From positions 248,001-312,000 of the forward strand of contig NZ_JPSY01000003.1 in assembly GCF_000763375.1 (NCBI RefSeq): a stretch of 64,000 bases of DNA, written 5' to 3'. Position numbers and translations under genes: made by a program. This stretch comes from Microbacterium profundi. GTDB taxonomy: Bacteria > Actinomycetota > Actinomycetes > Actinomycetales > Microbacteriaceae. Below the pieces are notes generated by a model. It saw only the letters and a list, made by a program, of their open reading frames with translations. It searched no databases and was not told where the DNA came from. Within the stretch, counting starts at the first letter, position 1; every line of letters starts with the position of its first letter. Below are positions 25,288 through 32,811 of this stretch, one piece after another.

Positions 25288-25665
25288 ATGACCACGCGTG
25301 ACATCACCATCGAAACGATCGACTCGACCATCGCCGGCGACGGCATGGTGCTCCTCGACTTCTGGGCGGCATGGTGCGGCCCCTGCCGCAGCTTCGCGCC
25401 CGTCTTCGACCGAGCTGCCGCGTCGAACACCGACATCGTGTTCGGTAAGGTCGACACCGAGGACCAGCAGCAGCTGGCCGCGGCGTTCCGCATCACGTCC
25501 ATCCCGACGCTCATGGCCTTCCGCGACGGGATCCTCGTCTTCTCGCAGCCCGGCGCGCTGGGCCAGGCCCAGCTCGACAGCCTCATCGCCGGCGTCCGCG
25601 CGCTCGACATGGACGACGTGCGCCGCCAGGTCGCCGAGCAGCGCGCAGCCGCCGAGGCGCCGTGA
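25288..25665 (+). CDS. Thioredoxin
   Basis: 125 residues with the classical active site FWAAWCGPC (Cys30, Cys33) and the cis-proline segment ITSIPTLMAF. No signal peptide, so it is cytoplasmic. In this operon it probably reduces persulfides or recycles the sulfurtransferase or mini-protein thiols. The C-terminal tail is Arg/Ala-rich. The stop overlaps the next start as GTGA. Confidence 0.92.
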   Translation: MTTRDITIETIDSTIAGDGMVLLDFWAAWCGPCRSFAPVFDRAAASNTDIVFGKVDTEDQQQLAAAFRITSIPTLMAFRDGILVFSQPGALGQAQLDSLIAGVRALDMDDVRRQVAEQRAAAEAP

Positions 25666-25943
25666 CTTCCCGCCGCCGCGCCCCGGTCTGCGCTCCGGGA
25701 AGCATCGAACGCGTCGTGCAGGCCGCTGTCGGCGCGCTGACCGGCGCGTTCGCGCTCAGCAACCTGCACGACGCGCCGCTCGCCATCGCCGCCACGCTCG
25801 GCGCTGCGCTCCTCCTCACCGGCGCAGTCCGCGGCTGGTGCCCGGCATCGCTGCTCGCGCGAGTCAGTGCCACCGCCGCAGAGCACAACACGCTTGGCAT
25901 CCCCGAAGCCCGCCAGCCGCTCGACCAGCGAGGCCCCCGCTAG
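25662..25943 (+). CDS. DUF2892 (YgaP-like) inner membrane protein
   Basis: 93 residues from a GTG overlapping the thioredoxin stop. Two hydrophobic helices (about 25-40 and 43-58) are followed by the family motif RGWCPASLLARV. DUF2892 is often fused to or beside rhodanese domains (YgaP), so a role in membrane handling of sulfur fits. It is the last intact gene of the operon; decayed sequence follows. Confidence 0.85.
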   Translation: MTSRRRAPVCAPGSIERVVQAAVGALTGAFALSNLHDAPLAIAATLGAALLLTGAVRGWCPASLLARVSATAAEHNTLGIPEARQPLDQRGPR

Positions 25944-26123
25944 AGCGCAGGCTTCAGCCGCCCCCTCGTGCTGCCTCGCCGATTGCTAGTCGTCGAGGAC
26001 GTGTCGTGGGCCGTCGGTTCCGATGACGAGGGCTCCGGCGCAGTGCGCCGAGACGCACTCGCGCCAACGCCGCGGCGAGCTCGCGTGCAGATCGGCCCGC
26101 CAGCGCGGCCGAGCAGGATCAGT

Positions 26124-26300
26124 TCATCGGCCACGATCCGATGCCGTCACCGCATCCGCTCCGGCTGGCGGTGCGGATGCTGCGCGGTGTCCGCGGCGCG
26201 CCAGCGCGATCGTCCAGGCGACGCCGGCGAGGAGCAGTAGCCCGCCGGCGGCATTCCACGCGACGTCATACGGCAGCAGCTCCCCCGCCTCGGCTCGCGC
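26124..26300 (-). pseudogene. Remnant of a DUF2243 membrane protein gene
   Basis: Only the C-terminal piece is recognisable: ELLPYDVAWNAAGGLLLLAG and a following hydrophobic stretch, the typical last helix of DUF2243 proteins. The upstream sequence (26300-26590) no longer reads as the rest of the gene in any frame that I could follow. DUF2243 genes often sit beside cytochrome-oxidase assembly genes, and a ctaG remnant lies 290 bp upstream on the same strand. Confidence 0.6.
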
Positions 26301-26591
26301 GGCGCGCGGCATGCAATGGGGGACGGCATCGACATGCGCCCAGGGTTGCACGGGTACGGATCCTGGCTATCGGCGGACGCTCAGATCCCCATGGCGCCCG
26401 AGGCATTCTGCGCTCGTCCGGACGTCCTTAACACTCCCGGCTCCGACACCACGTCCAAGACGCTCCACCGCGAATCGGAGAGCGATGGCGCGGCATGCGC
26501 CGGTACGACGCGGTCTCTTTGAAGCGACTCGATCGCCGGTCCGGGCCGCGGCGTCCTGCCGCTCCGGTGACGGCTCCCTCCGCCGGGGAGC

Positions 26592-27072
26592 TCAGCGCAC
26601 TTGGCTTACCGCCACGCCGCCGGGCCGCCGGCGGGACGCATGACGTCCGGCTTCTCGGTACCAGCGCGCGCAGAAGAGCGCCACGATCGCGGCCTCGATC
26701 AGCTGCCCGCGTAGTACGTGAGCTGCGCGCCGGCTGCACGTCACCGACGGCATACAGGTCGGGAGGAGTGGCGAAGAGCGTCTTGGCGAGGATGCTGTGC
26801 GACGCCATCGTGGCGAGGGGTGCGACTGCGGTGATGAGGTGAGGCGCTCGATGCGGTGTCGAGTCGAGGCCGATGGCCGCGGTCGTCAGGAGGTAGCCCG
26901 CGAGGAGCAGGTGGGCGTGGACCGCCACGTGCACCAGCGAACCGGACTGCATCCAGCCGACCAGGGGTGTCGAATAGATCTGCCACAGTCCGCCGGCATT
27001 GAGACACGCTGCGGTGACGGCTCGCGTGTCGCCTCTCGCCTGGATGGACAGACGCGGGTCGGCGGGCGCCGC
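26592..27072 (-). pseudogene. Truncated, frameshifted ctaG (cytochrome c oxidase assembly protein)
   Basis: The translation LNAGGLWQIYSTPLVGW, then HVAVHAHLLLAGYLLTTAAI and MASHSILAKTL, matches the caa3-type CtaG membrane family. The frame must change near 26718 to read AQLTYYAG and again near 26690 to read QLIEAAIVALFCARWYREAG. Both changes fit loss of one G in a G-run. A stop and the next operon's promoter replace the N-terminal half. The gene is dead unless the two frameshifts are sequencing errors, and even then it is truncated. Confidence 0.7.
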
Positions 27073-27088
27073 CCTCGCTCATCCACTC

Positions 27089-27117
27089 TTGTTCTCGAAT
27101 ACTCCTGGGGGTATAGT
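27089..27117 (+). promoter_or_regulatory. Promoter with a third CstR/CsoR-type operator
   Basis: TTGTTC (27089-27094), a 17-bp spacer and TATAGT (27112-27117) form a promoter. The operator ATACTCCTGGGGGTAT (27099-27114) overlaps the spacer and -10 in exactly the way operator 1 does at 22211. It places the DUF302-SHOCT-oxidase genes under the same repressor. Confidence 0.7.
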
Positions 27118-27201
27118 TGGATGCATCAGCGGGGACCGCGGATCGTGCCGGCACAAGCCTTCGGCCGACTCCCGCCCGCCCCGAGTCGCTTGGAGCAAGT
27201 C

Positions 27202-27603
27202 ATGAGCTACGGCATCACCACGACAGTCGCCCTCCCCTTCGACGAAACGGTCACCGCGATCCGCGCGGCGCTCGCCACGCAGGGATTCGGCGTGCTGACC
27301 GAGATCGACATGGCGGCGACGCTCAAGGCGAAGCTCGATGTCGACATGCCCCCGCAGGTGATCCTGGGCGCGTGCAATCCTCCGCTCGCGCTCCGCGCGC
27401 TCCAGGCGGAGGAGTCCATCGGACTGCTGCTCCCCTGCAACGTCACGGTGCGCGACGCCGGCGACGGTACGTCGGTCGTCGAGGCGCTCGACCCGAAGGT
27501 CATGGTCGGCGTCACCGGGAACGAGGCGCTGCGAGCGGTCGCAGACGAAGCGGCGGACCGCCTGGGCGCAGCGCTGGCCGAAGTCGGCAGCGGCAACGAG
27601 TGA
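27202..27603 (+). CDS. DUF302 domain protein
   Basis: 133 residues. The whole protein is a DUF302 domain (LPFDETVTAIRAALATQGFG near residue 10, then LGACNPPLALRAL and LLPCNVTVRD). DUF302 proteins are small cytoplasmic proteins of unknown role, frequently found beside copper- or sulfur-related genes. Two cysteines (in GACNPP and LPCNV) are visible. The ATG at 27202 has GGAG upstream; an in-frame ATG at 27121 near the transcription start would add 27 residues but has no site. First gene behind operator 3. Confidence 0.88.
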   Translation: MSYGITTTVALPFDETVTAIRAALATQGFGVLTEIDMAATLKAKLDVDMPPQVILGACNPPLALRALQAEESIGLLLPCNVTVRDAGDGTSVVEALDPKVMVGVTGNEALRAVADEAADRLGAALAEVGSGNE

Positions 27604-27646
27604 CGGCGCGACTGCGCCTTAAGCACGAGAACGGGGAGGTCGAAGC

Positions 27647-27937
27647 ATGTTGATGGGCAACTGGAGCGGCATGGGCAACTGGAGCGGCATGGGCAACTGG
27701 GGCGGCATGGGCCCCGGAATGGGGTGGGTGTTCCTGCTCTTGATGATCGCGGGCATCGCGGCGCTCGTCGTCCTGACGGTGCGGCTCGCGACCGGCGGTC
27801 TGAACCGCGGAGGCCACCGGCCACCGGAGCCGCGAGGCGGATCGGCGCGCGCCATTCTCGACGAGCGCTACGCGCGTGGCGAGATCGACCACGCTGAGTA
27901 CGACGAGCGAGTCGCACGCCTGCGCGACGCTCCTTGA
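27647..27937 (+). CDS. SHOCT-domain membrane protein with Met/Trp/Gly repeats
   Basis: 96 residues. The N-terminus has three copies of MGNWSG/GG encoded by a perfect-register 18-bp tandem repeat (27653-27706). One membrane helix (VFLLLMIAGIAALVVLTVRL) follows, then a C-terminal SHOCT motif (ARAILDERYARGEIDHAEYDERV). Met-rich outer segments can bind Cu(I), which would fit the oxidase next door, but this is a guess. Its stop overlaps the oxidase start by one base (TGATG). Confidence 0.85.
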   Translation: MLMGNWSGMGNWSGMGNWGGMGPGMGWVFLLLMIAGIAALVVLTVRLATGGLNRGGHRPPEPRGGSARAILDERYARGEIDHAEYDERVARLRDAP

Positions 27938-29397
27938 TGGAGCCGATCACCCGCCGCCAGGCTCTGCTGCTGGGCGCCTGCGGCGCCGCGGGCGTGGTAG
28001 TCGGTGGGCTCGGGCTCAGCAGCACGGGTCTGCCCTGGACCTCGCCCGATGCAACGCCCTCCGGGCCGCTGGCCGAGCCGAGCTCGCTGCGAAGCCGCGG
28101 GGGCGTGCTCCGCACCGAGCTGGTCGCCGCGGAGCACGAGAACGAGATAGCCGGCCGCAGGGCGCTCGTGCTCGGCTACAACGGCAGCGTCCCGGCCTCG
28201 ACGTGGCGCGTGCGCCCGGGCGACCGCATCGAGGTCCGCCTCGAGAACCGTCTTCGCGAGCCGACCAATCTCCACACGCATGGGCTCCACGTCTCCCCGA
28301 CAGGGAACGGAGACAATCCCCTCATCAGCCTCGCACCCGGCGAGGTGTTCGACTACCGCTTCGACATCCCGCGCGACCACCCCAGCGGCGTGTTCTGGTA
28401 TCACCCCCACCACCACGGCAACGTCGCCGATCAGATCTTCGGCGGCCTCTTCGGTGCCATCGTGGTCGAAGGCGACGCGCTCCCGGTCGCCCGCGAGCGC
28501 GTGCTCGTGATCTCGGACATCTCGTTCGCCGGCGGAGCCGTCGCTGCCGCTTCGGAGGCAGATCGCATGATGGGCCGGGAGGGCGACTTCCTGATGGTCA
28601 ACGGTCAACTGCTGCCCGAGATCGTCGCGCGGCCGCGGGAGCGGGAGCGCTGGCGGATCGTCAATGCCTGCACGGCGCGCTACCTCCGACTCGCGCTGCC
28701 TGGTCAGCGGCTGGAGCTCCTGGGCATCGACTCCGGGCACGAACCGCGGCCCCGCGCCGTCGATGAGGTCCTGCTGGCTCCCGGCAACAGGGCGGATCTC
28801 CTGGTGACGATGCAGGCCGGAAGTGCCCAGCTGCGCACACTCGGCTACGACCGGGGCGCCGCCATGATGGGCGGGATGATGGCCGGCGGGGGCAGCTCCT
28901 CCGGCCCGGCGCTGCTCGCCTTCGTCGAAGTTCGCGGGCCCGACGCCGCGGTGCTGCCCGCCGTGCCCCCGCGCGCGCCCGACGCCGACCTGCGCTCCCG
29001 CACTCCCGACGCGCTGCGCGAGATCTCCTTCACCATGACCATGGGGATGGGCATGCCGCAGCAGGGCGGGATGATGGCCCTGGGTTTCGACGGGCGCGCA
29101 TTCGACGCGGGGCGCATCGATCAGCGCGTCGGCGCGGAGACCGTGGAGGAGTGGACGATCCGCAACCCCACGCCGATGGATCATCCGTTCCACCTGCACG
29201 TCTGGCCGATGCAGCTGATCCAGGTGAACGGATCGGCGATCGACGGCACCCAGTGGCGGGACGTCGTGAACGTCCCGGCTCAGGGCTCGGTCGTGGTGCG
29301 CATCGACTTCGCACGGTTCACGGGCCTCACGGTCTACCACTGCCACATCCTCGATCACGAGGACCTAGGGATGATGGGAACGGTCAAGGCTGCATGA
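27937..29397 (+). CDS. Tat-exported multicopper oxidase
   Basis: 486 residues. The twin-arginine signal (ITRRQALLLGACGAAG) predicts export. All four copper-binding motifs are present: HTHGLH, WYHPHHHG, HPFHLHVWPMQ and the type-1/trinuclear HCHILDHEDLGMM. Met-rich stretches (MMGGMMAGG; MTMGMGMPQQGGMM) resemble those of CueO-type cuprous oxidases. It couples oxidation of Cu(I), metals or phenols to water formation. The ATG at 27937 overlaps the SHOCT stop; a TTG one codon earlier is less likely. Confidence 0.93.
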   Translation: MEPITRRQALLLGACGAAGVVVGGLGLSSTGLPWTSPDATPSGPLAEPSSLRSRGGVLRTELVAAEHENEIAGRRALVLGYNGSVPASTWRVRPGDRIEVRLENRLREPTNLHTHGLHVSPTGNGDNPLISLAPGEVFDYRFDIPRDHPSGVFWYHPHHHGNVADQIFGGLFGAIVVEGDALPVARERVLVISDISFAGGAVAAASEADRMMGREGDFLMVNGQLLPEIVARPRERERWRIVNACTARYLRLALPGQRLELLGIDSGHEPRPRAVDEVLLAPGNRADLLVTMQAGSAQLRTLGYDRGAAMMGGMMAGGGSSSGPALLAFVEVRGPDAAVLPAVPPRAPDADLRSRTPDALREISFTMTMGMGMPQQGGMMALGFDGRAFDAGRIDQRVGAETVEEWTIRNPTPMDHPFHLHVWPMQLIQVNGSAIDGTQWRDVVNVPAQGSVVVRIDFARFTGLTVYHCHILDHEDLGMMGTVKAA

Positions 29398-29791
29398 GCG
29401 GCGGCCAGCTGCTGGACACCGAGGTTCGCTACCTCACCGAAGACGACGAGTCGATCGATAGCCGGAGCGTTCGACCAGTTCAAGTCCGGTGGGCGACGGA
29501 CCTATTTCCGTCCCCACTCTCCAATCAGTCACTTGCGTGGGCTCCCTCATCAGCGCCTGCCCAGCACGCTTACAGGGCACCGAGGCCAGCTCTCGAGCGT
29601 GCAGCCCTTCGCGGGGTACCCTCAGCGCATGCCATGCCCATGACCCCCCGCCGAACTGGCTGCACAACTCGGCCACGATGACGACGGGCGCGCAATCCGC
29701 GCCTTCTTCGTTACCCGACGACGGACGCGGGCACTTCAGCACACATCCCCTGCAAGCTGACGCCCGAGCAGGCCGAACGGGTGCGCGAGCG
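29398..29791. other. Gene-poor gap with possible mobile-element remnant
   Basis: An open frame from 29394 (95 codons, ATGA overlap with the oxidase stop) loses protein character after about 22 residues, so I do not call it. Near 29753-29806 the plus strand reads KLTPEQAERVRERYVAR, which resembles the helix-turn-helix end of Hin/resolvase-type recombinases. A weak stem-loop lies at about 29488-29520. Nothing else is recognisable. Confidence 0.4.
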
Positions 29792-30622
29792 CTACGTCGC
29801 AAGGGCTGTCTGCTGTCGATGCCGCGCGGTGAGATAGAGCCGGTGCGCGGTGATGACGACCGCGAGCCAGCCCACTCCCAACATCCATGCGACGAGCACG
29901 TCGGTGAACCAGTGGTGGCCGAGGTAGATGCGGCTGATGCCGATGCTGACGGCGAACACCACGGCCACGGCGATGGTCGCGACCTGGACGACACGGCTCG
30001 ACTGCCGCAGGAGCAGCATGTAGGCGATCGCGCCCGCAATCGCTGTGGCGTTGAGCGTGTGCCCACTTGGGAACGAGGGCGAATGCTCGAACGGTGGCAC
30101 GGCGTCGTTGAACCCCGGCCGCACCCGCGCGACGAGTCCCTTGCCGACGACCGTCATCAGCAGCGATCCCACGCCCGCGGCCCCGATGATCAGAACCGGC
30201 GCCCAGTTGCGGCGACGCAGCGTCAGCACGACGATGGCGAGCACGGCGATGATCGGCATCACGATCACGCCGCCGATGTTCGTGTACCACGTCACCGCCG
30301 TATCGAGCCACGGCGACCTAACCGTCACGAACGCCGCGAGCACCGGACGGTCCAAGCCTGCGACGCCGTCGGATTCTGTCACCGCGTCGTAGACCCAGGC
30401 CGCCGCGAGCGTCGCGAGCGCTGCGACCACCGCGCCGACCGCCAGGATGAGGACGAGAGCCGCGTGAGGCCCGAGCAGCTCGCTCAGGCGGTGGACCATC
30501 AAAGCGCCGACCCGGCCGGCGCGCGACGGCCAACGGGTCAGATCCTTCGTGCCCAGGTGGCGCTCGACCTCGACTTCCGCGTCGGGACCCGTCTGCTTCG
30601 GGTCCTCGCGATCCCGCTGCAT
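29792..30622 (-). CDS. PAP2-family membrane phosphatase
   Basis: 276 residues with about six membrane helices. The three phosphatase motifs are present: KGLVARVRP, PSFPSGHTLN (catalytic His) and SRIYLGHHWFTDVL (nucleophilic His). Likely substrates are lipid phosphates such as phosphatidate or isoprenyl pyrophosphate. The ATG at 30622 follows AGGAG. It faces the PepSY gene, and a 22-bp palindrome sits 72 bp upstream of the start, suggesting control by the nearby response regulator. Confidence 0.9.
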   Translation of the reverse strand: MQRDREDPKQTGPDAEVEVERHLGTKDLTRWPSRAGRVGALMVHRLSELLGPHAALVLILAVGAVVAALATLAAAWVYDAVTESDGVAGLDRPVLAAFVTVRSPWLDTAVTWYTNIGGVIVMPIIAVLAIVVLTLRRRNWAPVLIIGAAGVGSLLMTVVGKGLVARVRPGFNDAVPPFEHSPSFPSGHTLNATAIAGAIAYMLLLRQSSRVVQVATIAVAVVFAVSIGISRIYLGHHWFTDVLVAWMLGVGWLAVVITAHRLYLTARHRQQTALAT

Positions 30623-30693
30623 CGATGCTCCTGTCCGCCGGCCTGGAGCGATCCTGGCACGGCGTTCCCGATCGAGCACGCCTGCGGCGCTCG

Positions 30694-30715
30694 CACCTGA
30701 GAGCGCTCTCAGGTG
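30694..30715. promoter_or_regulatory. 22-bp perfect palindrome, copy 1 of CCTGAGAGCGCTCTCAGG
   Basis: The 18-bp core CCTGAGAGCGCTCTCAGG (30696-30713) extends by two complementary bases on each side. The same 18-bp core followed by TGG recurs at 34243-34260 upstream of the histidine kinase. It lies in the divergent promoter region of the PAP2 and PepSY genes, so it is probably the binding site of the local response regulator. Confidence 0.6.
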
Positions 30716-30819
30716 GTCTCAGAGTCGCCACAGTGCCGGACCGGGAGTCTCATCACATCGACTCGATCACCGGGTCGGCCCGGACCGGCAAGGGTTCGGA
30801 AACCGAACAGGAGCACACC

Positions 30820-31338
30820 ATGAAGAACCTCAAGAAGAAGGCAGCCGTGACCGGCATCATCGCCACGACGCTCGCCTTCGGTGGAGCCGGCCTCGCCATG
30901 GCGGCGAACCCCGACAGCACGCAGCCGTCGTCCTCGGCGACCGACGAGCAGGAACCGTCGTACACGGGCACCGTGCAGGCGCCGCAGGACGCGACCTCCC
31001 CCGACGGCACCGACACGGAGCTGTCCGAGGCCGACGAGGCCGCGAGCCTGCAGAGCCTCGCCACGGTCACGCCCGAGGAGGCGACGGCAGCAGCGCTCGC
31101 AGCGGTGCCCGGCACCGCCGGCGACGCGACGCTCGAGGACGAGAACGGCTACGTCGTCTACGAGGTCCAGGTGACCGCGGCCGACGGCTCCGTGATCGAG
31201 GTCAAGGTCGACGCCGGCGACGCGAGCGTGCTCGCGCAGGAGGCTGACGAGCCCGAGTGCACCGACGAGGCCACCGAGAACGGCACCGAGCAGCAGGACG
31301 AGACGGGCGAGAACGGCGCCGAAGACCCCAACACCTGA
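30820..31338 (+). CDS. Secreted PepSY-domain protein
   Basis: 172 residues. A signal peptide (basic MKNLKKK, hydrophobic core, AMA cleavage near residue 28) leads to a Ser/Thr/Glu-rich linker. A PepSY repeat (VTPEEATAAALAAVPGTAGD through YEVQVTAADGSVIEVKVDA) and an acidic tail follow. PepSY proteins may inhibit peptidases or sense envelope state and often neighbour two-component systems. AGGAG before the ATG. It is divergent from PAP2 across the palindrome. Confidence 0.88.
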   Translation: MKNLKKKAAVTGIIATTLAFGGAGLAMAANPDSTQPSSSATDEQEPSYTGTVQAPQDATSPDGTDTELSEADEAASLQSLATVTPEEATAAALAAVPGTAGDATLEDENGYVVYEVQVTAADGSVIEVKVDAGDASVLAQEADEPECTDEATENGTEQQDETGENGAEDPNT

Positions 31339-31423
31339 CCCCCGACCACCGCCGGCGGAGCAACGCGCTCCGTCGGCGCTGTCGCACGCTCAGCGTCAGT
31401 CCGATGAATCAGGAGAATCACAC

Positions 31424-32056
31424 GTGCCCGACGTCTTCCTCGCAGGCCTGCTCGACCCGGTCTCGCTCCTCACCGGAGCAGGGCCGTGGGTGCTGCTCGC
31501 CCTCGCCGCCATCATCTTCGTCGAGACGGGACTGCTGTTCCCCTTCCTGCCGGGCGACAGCCTGCTGTTCGCCGCCGGACTGCTGAGCCCGCAGCTCGGC
31601 CTTCCCATCCCGCTCGTGCTGGTCGTCGCGGCGGCCGCAGCCATTGCCGGCGATCAGATCGGCTACCTGCTGGGTCGGCGCTACGGTCGGCGGCTGTTCT
31701 CGCCTGACGCGAGGATCCTCAAGTCCTCATATCTCGAGCAGGCGGACGCGTTCTTCCTCAAGCACGGCGCGAGAGCGCTCGTGCTGGCTCGCTTCGTGCC
31801 GATCGCGCGCACCTTCGTTCCACCGGTCGTGGGAATGTCCCGCCTGCCGTACCGCACCTTCGTCCTCTGGAACGTGCTCGGGGCGGTCGCGTGGGTCGCG
31901 ATCGCCGTGCTCGCCGGGCGGTGGCTCGGCGGCGTGCCGCGGGTCGCGCACAACGTCGACGCCATCGCCCTTGCGGTCGTCGCGATCTCTGTCGTCCCGC
32001 TGGTGATCGAGGTGGTGCGCGCTCGCCGAGCGGCACGCCTGCGCGACGCGGACTGA
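31424..32056 (+). CDS. DedA-family membrane protein
   Basis: 210 residues with about five hydrophobic segments. DedA hallmarks are FPFLPGDSLLFAAGLL, AGDQIGYLLGRRYGR and RFVPIARTFVPPVVGMSRLPY. DedA proteins include lipid scramblases (undecaprenyl phosphate or phosphatidylethanolamine) needed for envelope homeostasis, which suits a neighbour PAP2 phosphatase. The GTG start has AGGAGAA upstream. It starts 85 nt after the PepSY stop and may be co-transcribed. Confidence 0.92.
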   Translation: MPDVFLAGLLDPVSLLTGAGPWVLLALAAIIFVETGLLFPFLPGDSLLFAAGLLSPQLGLPIPLVLVVAAAAAIAGDQIGYLLGRRYGRRLFSPDARILKSSYLEQADAFFLKHGARALVLARFVPIARTFVPPVVGMSRLPYRTFVLWNVLGAVAWVAIAVLAGRWLGGVPRVAHNVDAIALAVVAISVVPLVIEVVRARRAARLRDAD

Positions 32057-32096
32057 ACGACCACGGGAGTGGAGCGCGGCAGTCACAATGGAACGC

Positions 32097-32771
32097 ATGC
32101 GGGTGCTGCTTGTGGAGGACGAACGACGGCTGGCCGAGGCGGTCCGACACGGGCTGATCGCCGAGGCGTTCAGCGTCGACTGGGCCGACAACGGCATCGA
32201 CGGACTGTGGAAGGCCAAGGAGCAGCAGTACGACGTCGTGGTGCTGGACATCATGCTGCCGGGCCTCAACGGCTACAAGGTGTGCGAGGGCATGCGCGCA
32301 GCCGGCATCTGGACGCCCGTGCTGATGCTGACGGCGAAGGACGGAGAATACGACCAGGCGGATGCCTTCGACCTGGGTGCCGACGACTACCTGATCAAGC
32401 CGTGCTCGTTCATCGTGCTCGTCGCGAGGCTGCGAGCGCTCGTGCGCCGCGGCGCGCCGGAGCGGCCGGTCGCGCTCAGCGTGGGCGACCTTTCGCTGGA
32501 TCCGGTGCGCCACCGCGTCGAGCGCGGCGGGACGGAGATCGCGCTCACGCCGCGGGAGTTCGGGCTGCTCGAGTTCTTGATGCGGCACCCCGGCGAGGTC
32601 GCCACGAAGACGCAGATCGTGGAGGCGGTCTGGGACGCGGCCTACGAGGGCGACCACAACGTGGTGGAGGTCTACATCGGCTACCTGAGGAAGAAGATTG
32701 ACCAGCCGTTCGGACGCACATCGATCAGGACGGTGCGCGGTGTCGGCTATCGACTCATAGCTCGGGACTGA
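32097..32771 (+). CDS. OmpR-family response regulator
   Basis: 224 residues from the ATG at 32097 (an in-frame ATG at 32088 adds three residues; neither has a clear ribosome site). Receiver domain with phospho-acceptor Asp51 (VVVLDIMLPG), Thr79 and Lys101. The C-terminal winged helix is LTPREFGLLEFLMRHPGEVATK ... YIGYLRKKID ... RTVRGVGYRL. The residue after Lys-Pro is Cys rather than the usual Phe/Tyr. It is convergent with the sensor kinase gene, an unusual layout. The palindrome at 30694 and 34243 is its likely site. Confidence 0.9.
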   Translation: MRVLLVEDERRLAEAVRHGLIAEAFSVDWADNGIDGLWKAKEQQYDVVVLDIMLPGLNGYKVCEGMRAAGIWTPVLMLTAKDGEYDQADAFDLGADDYLIKPCSFIVLVARLRALVRRGAPERPVALSVGDLSLDPVRHRVERGGTEIALTPREFGLLEFLMRHPGEVATKTQIVEAVWDAAYEGDHNVVEVYIGYLRKKIDQPFGRTSIRTVRGVGYRLIARD

Positions 32772-32811
32772 CCTCTCGAGTCCGGGTCCGTCCGCGTCGT
32801 CACGCCCGGCG

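Noticed and set aside
29394..29681. 95-codon frame after the multicopper oxidase with an ATGA overlap
   Set aside because: Only the first 20 or so residues look protein-like; the rest is Arg/Pro/Ala-rich. Treated as part of a decayed stretch.
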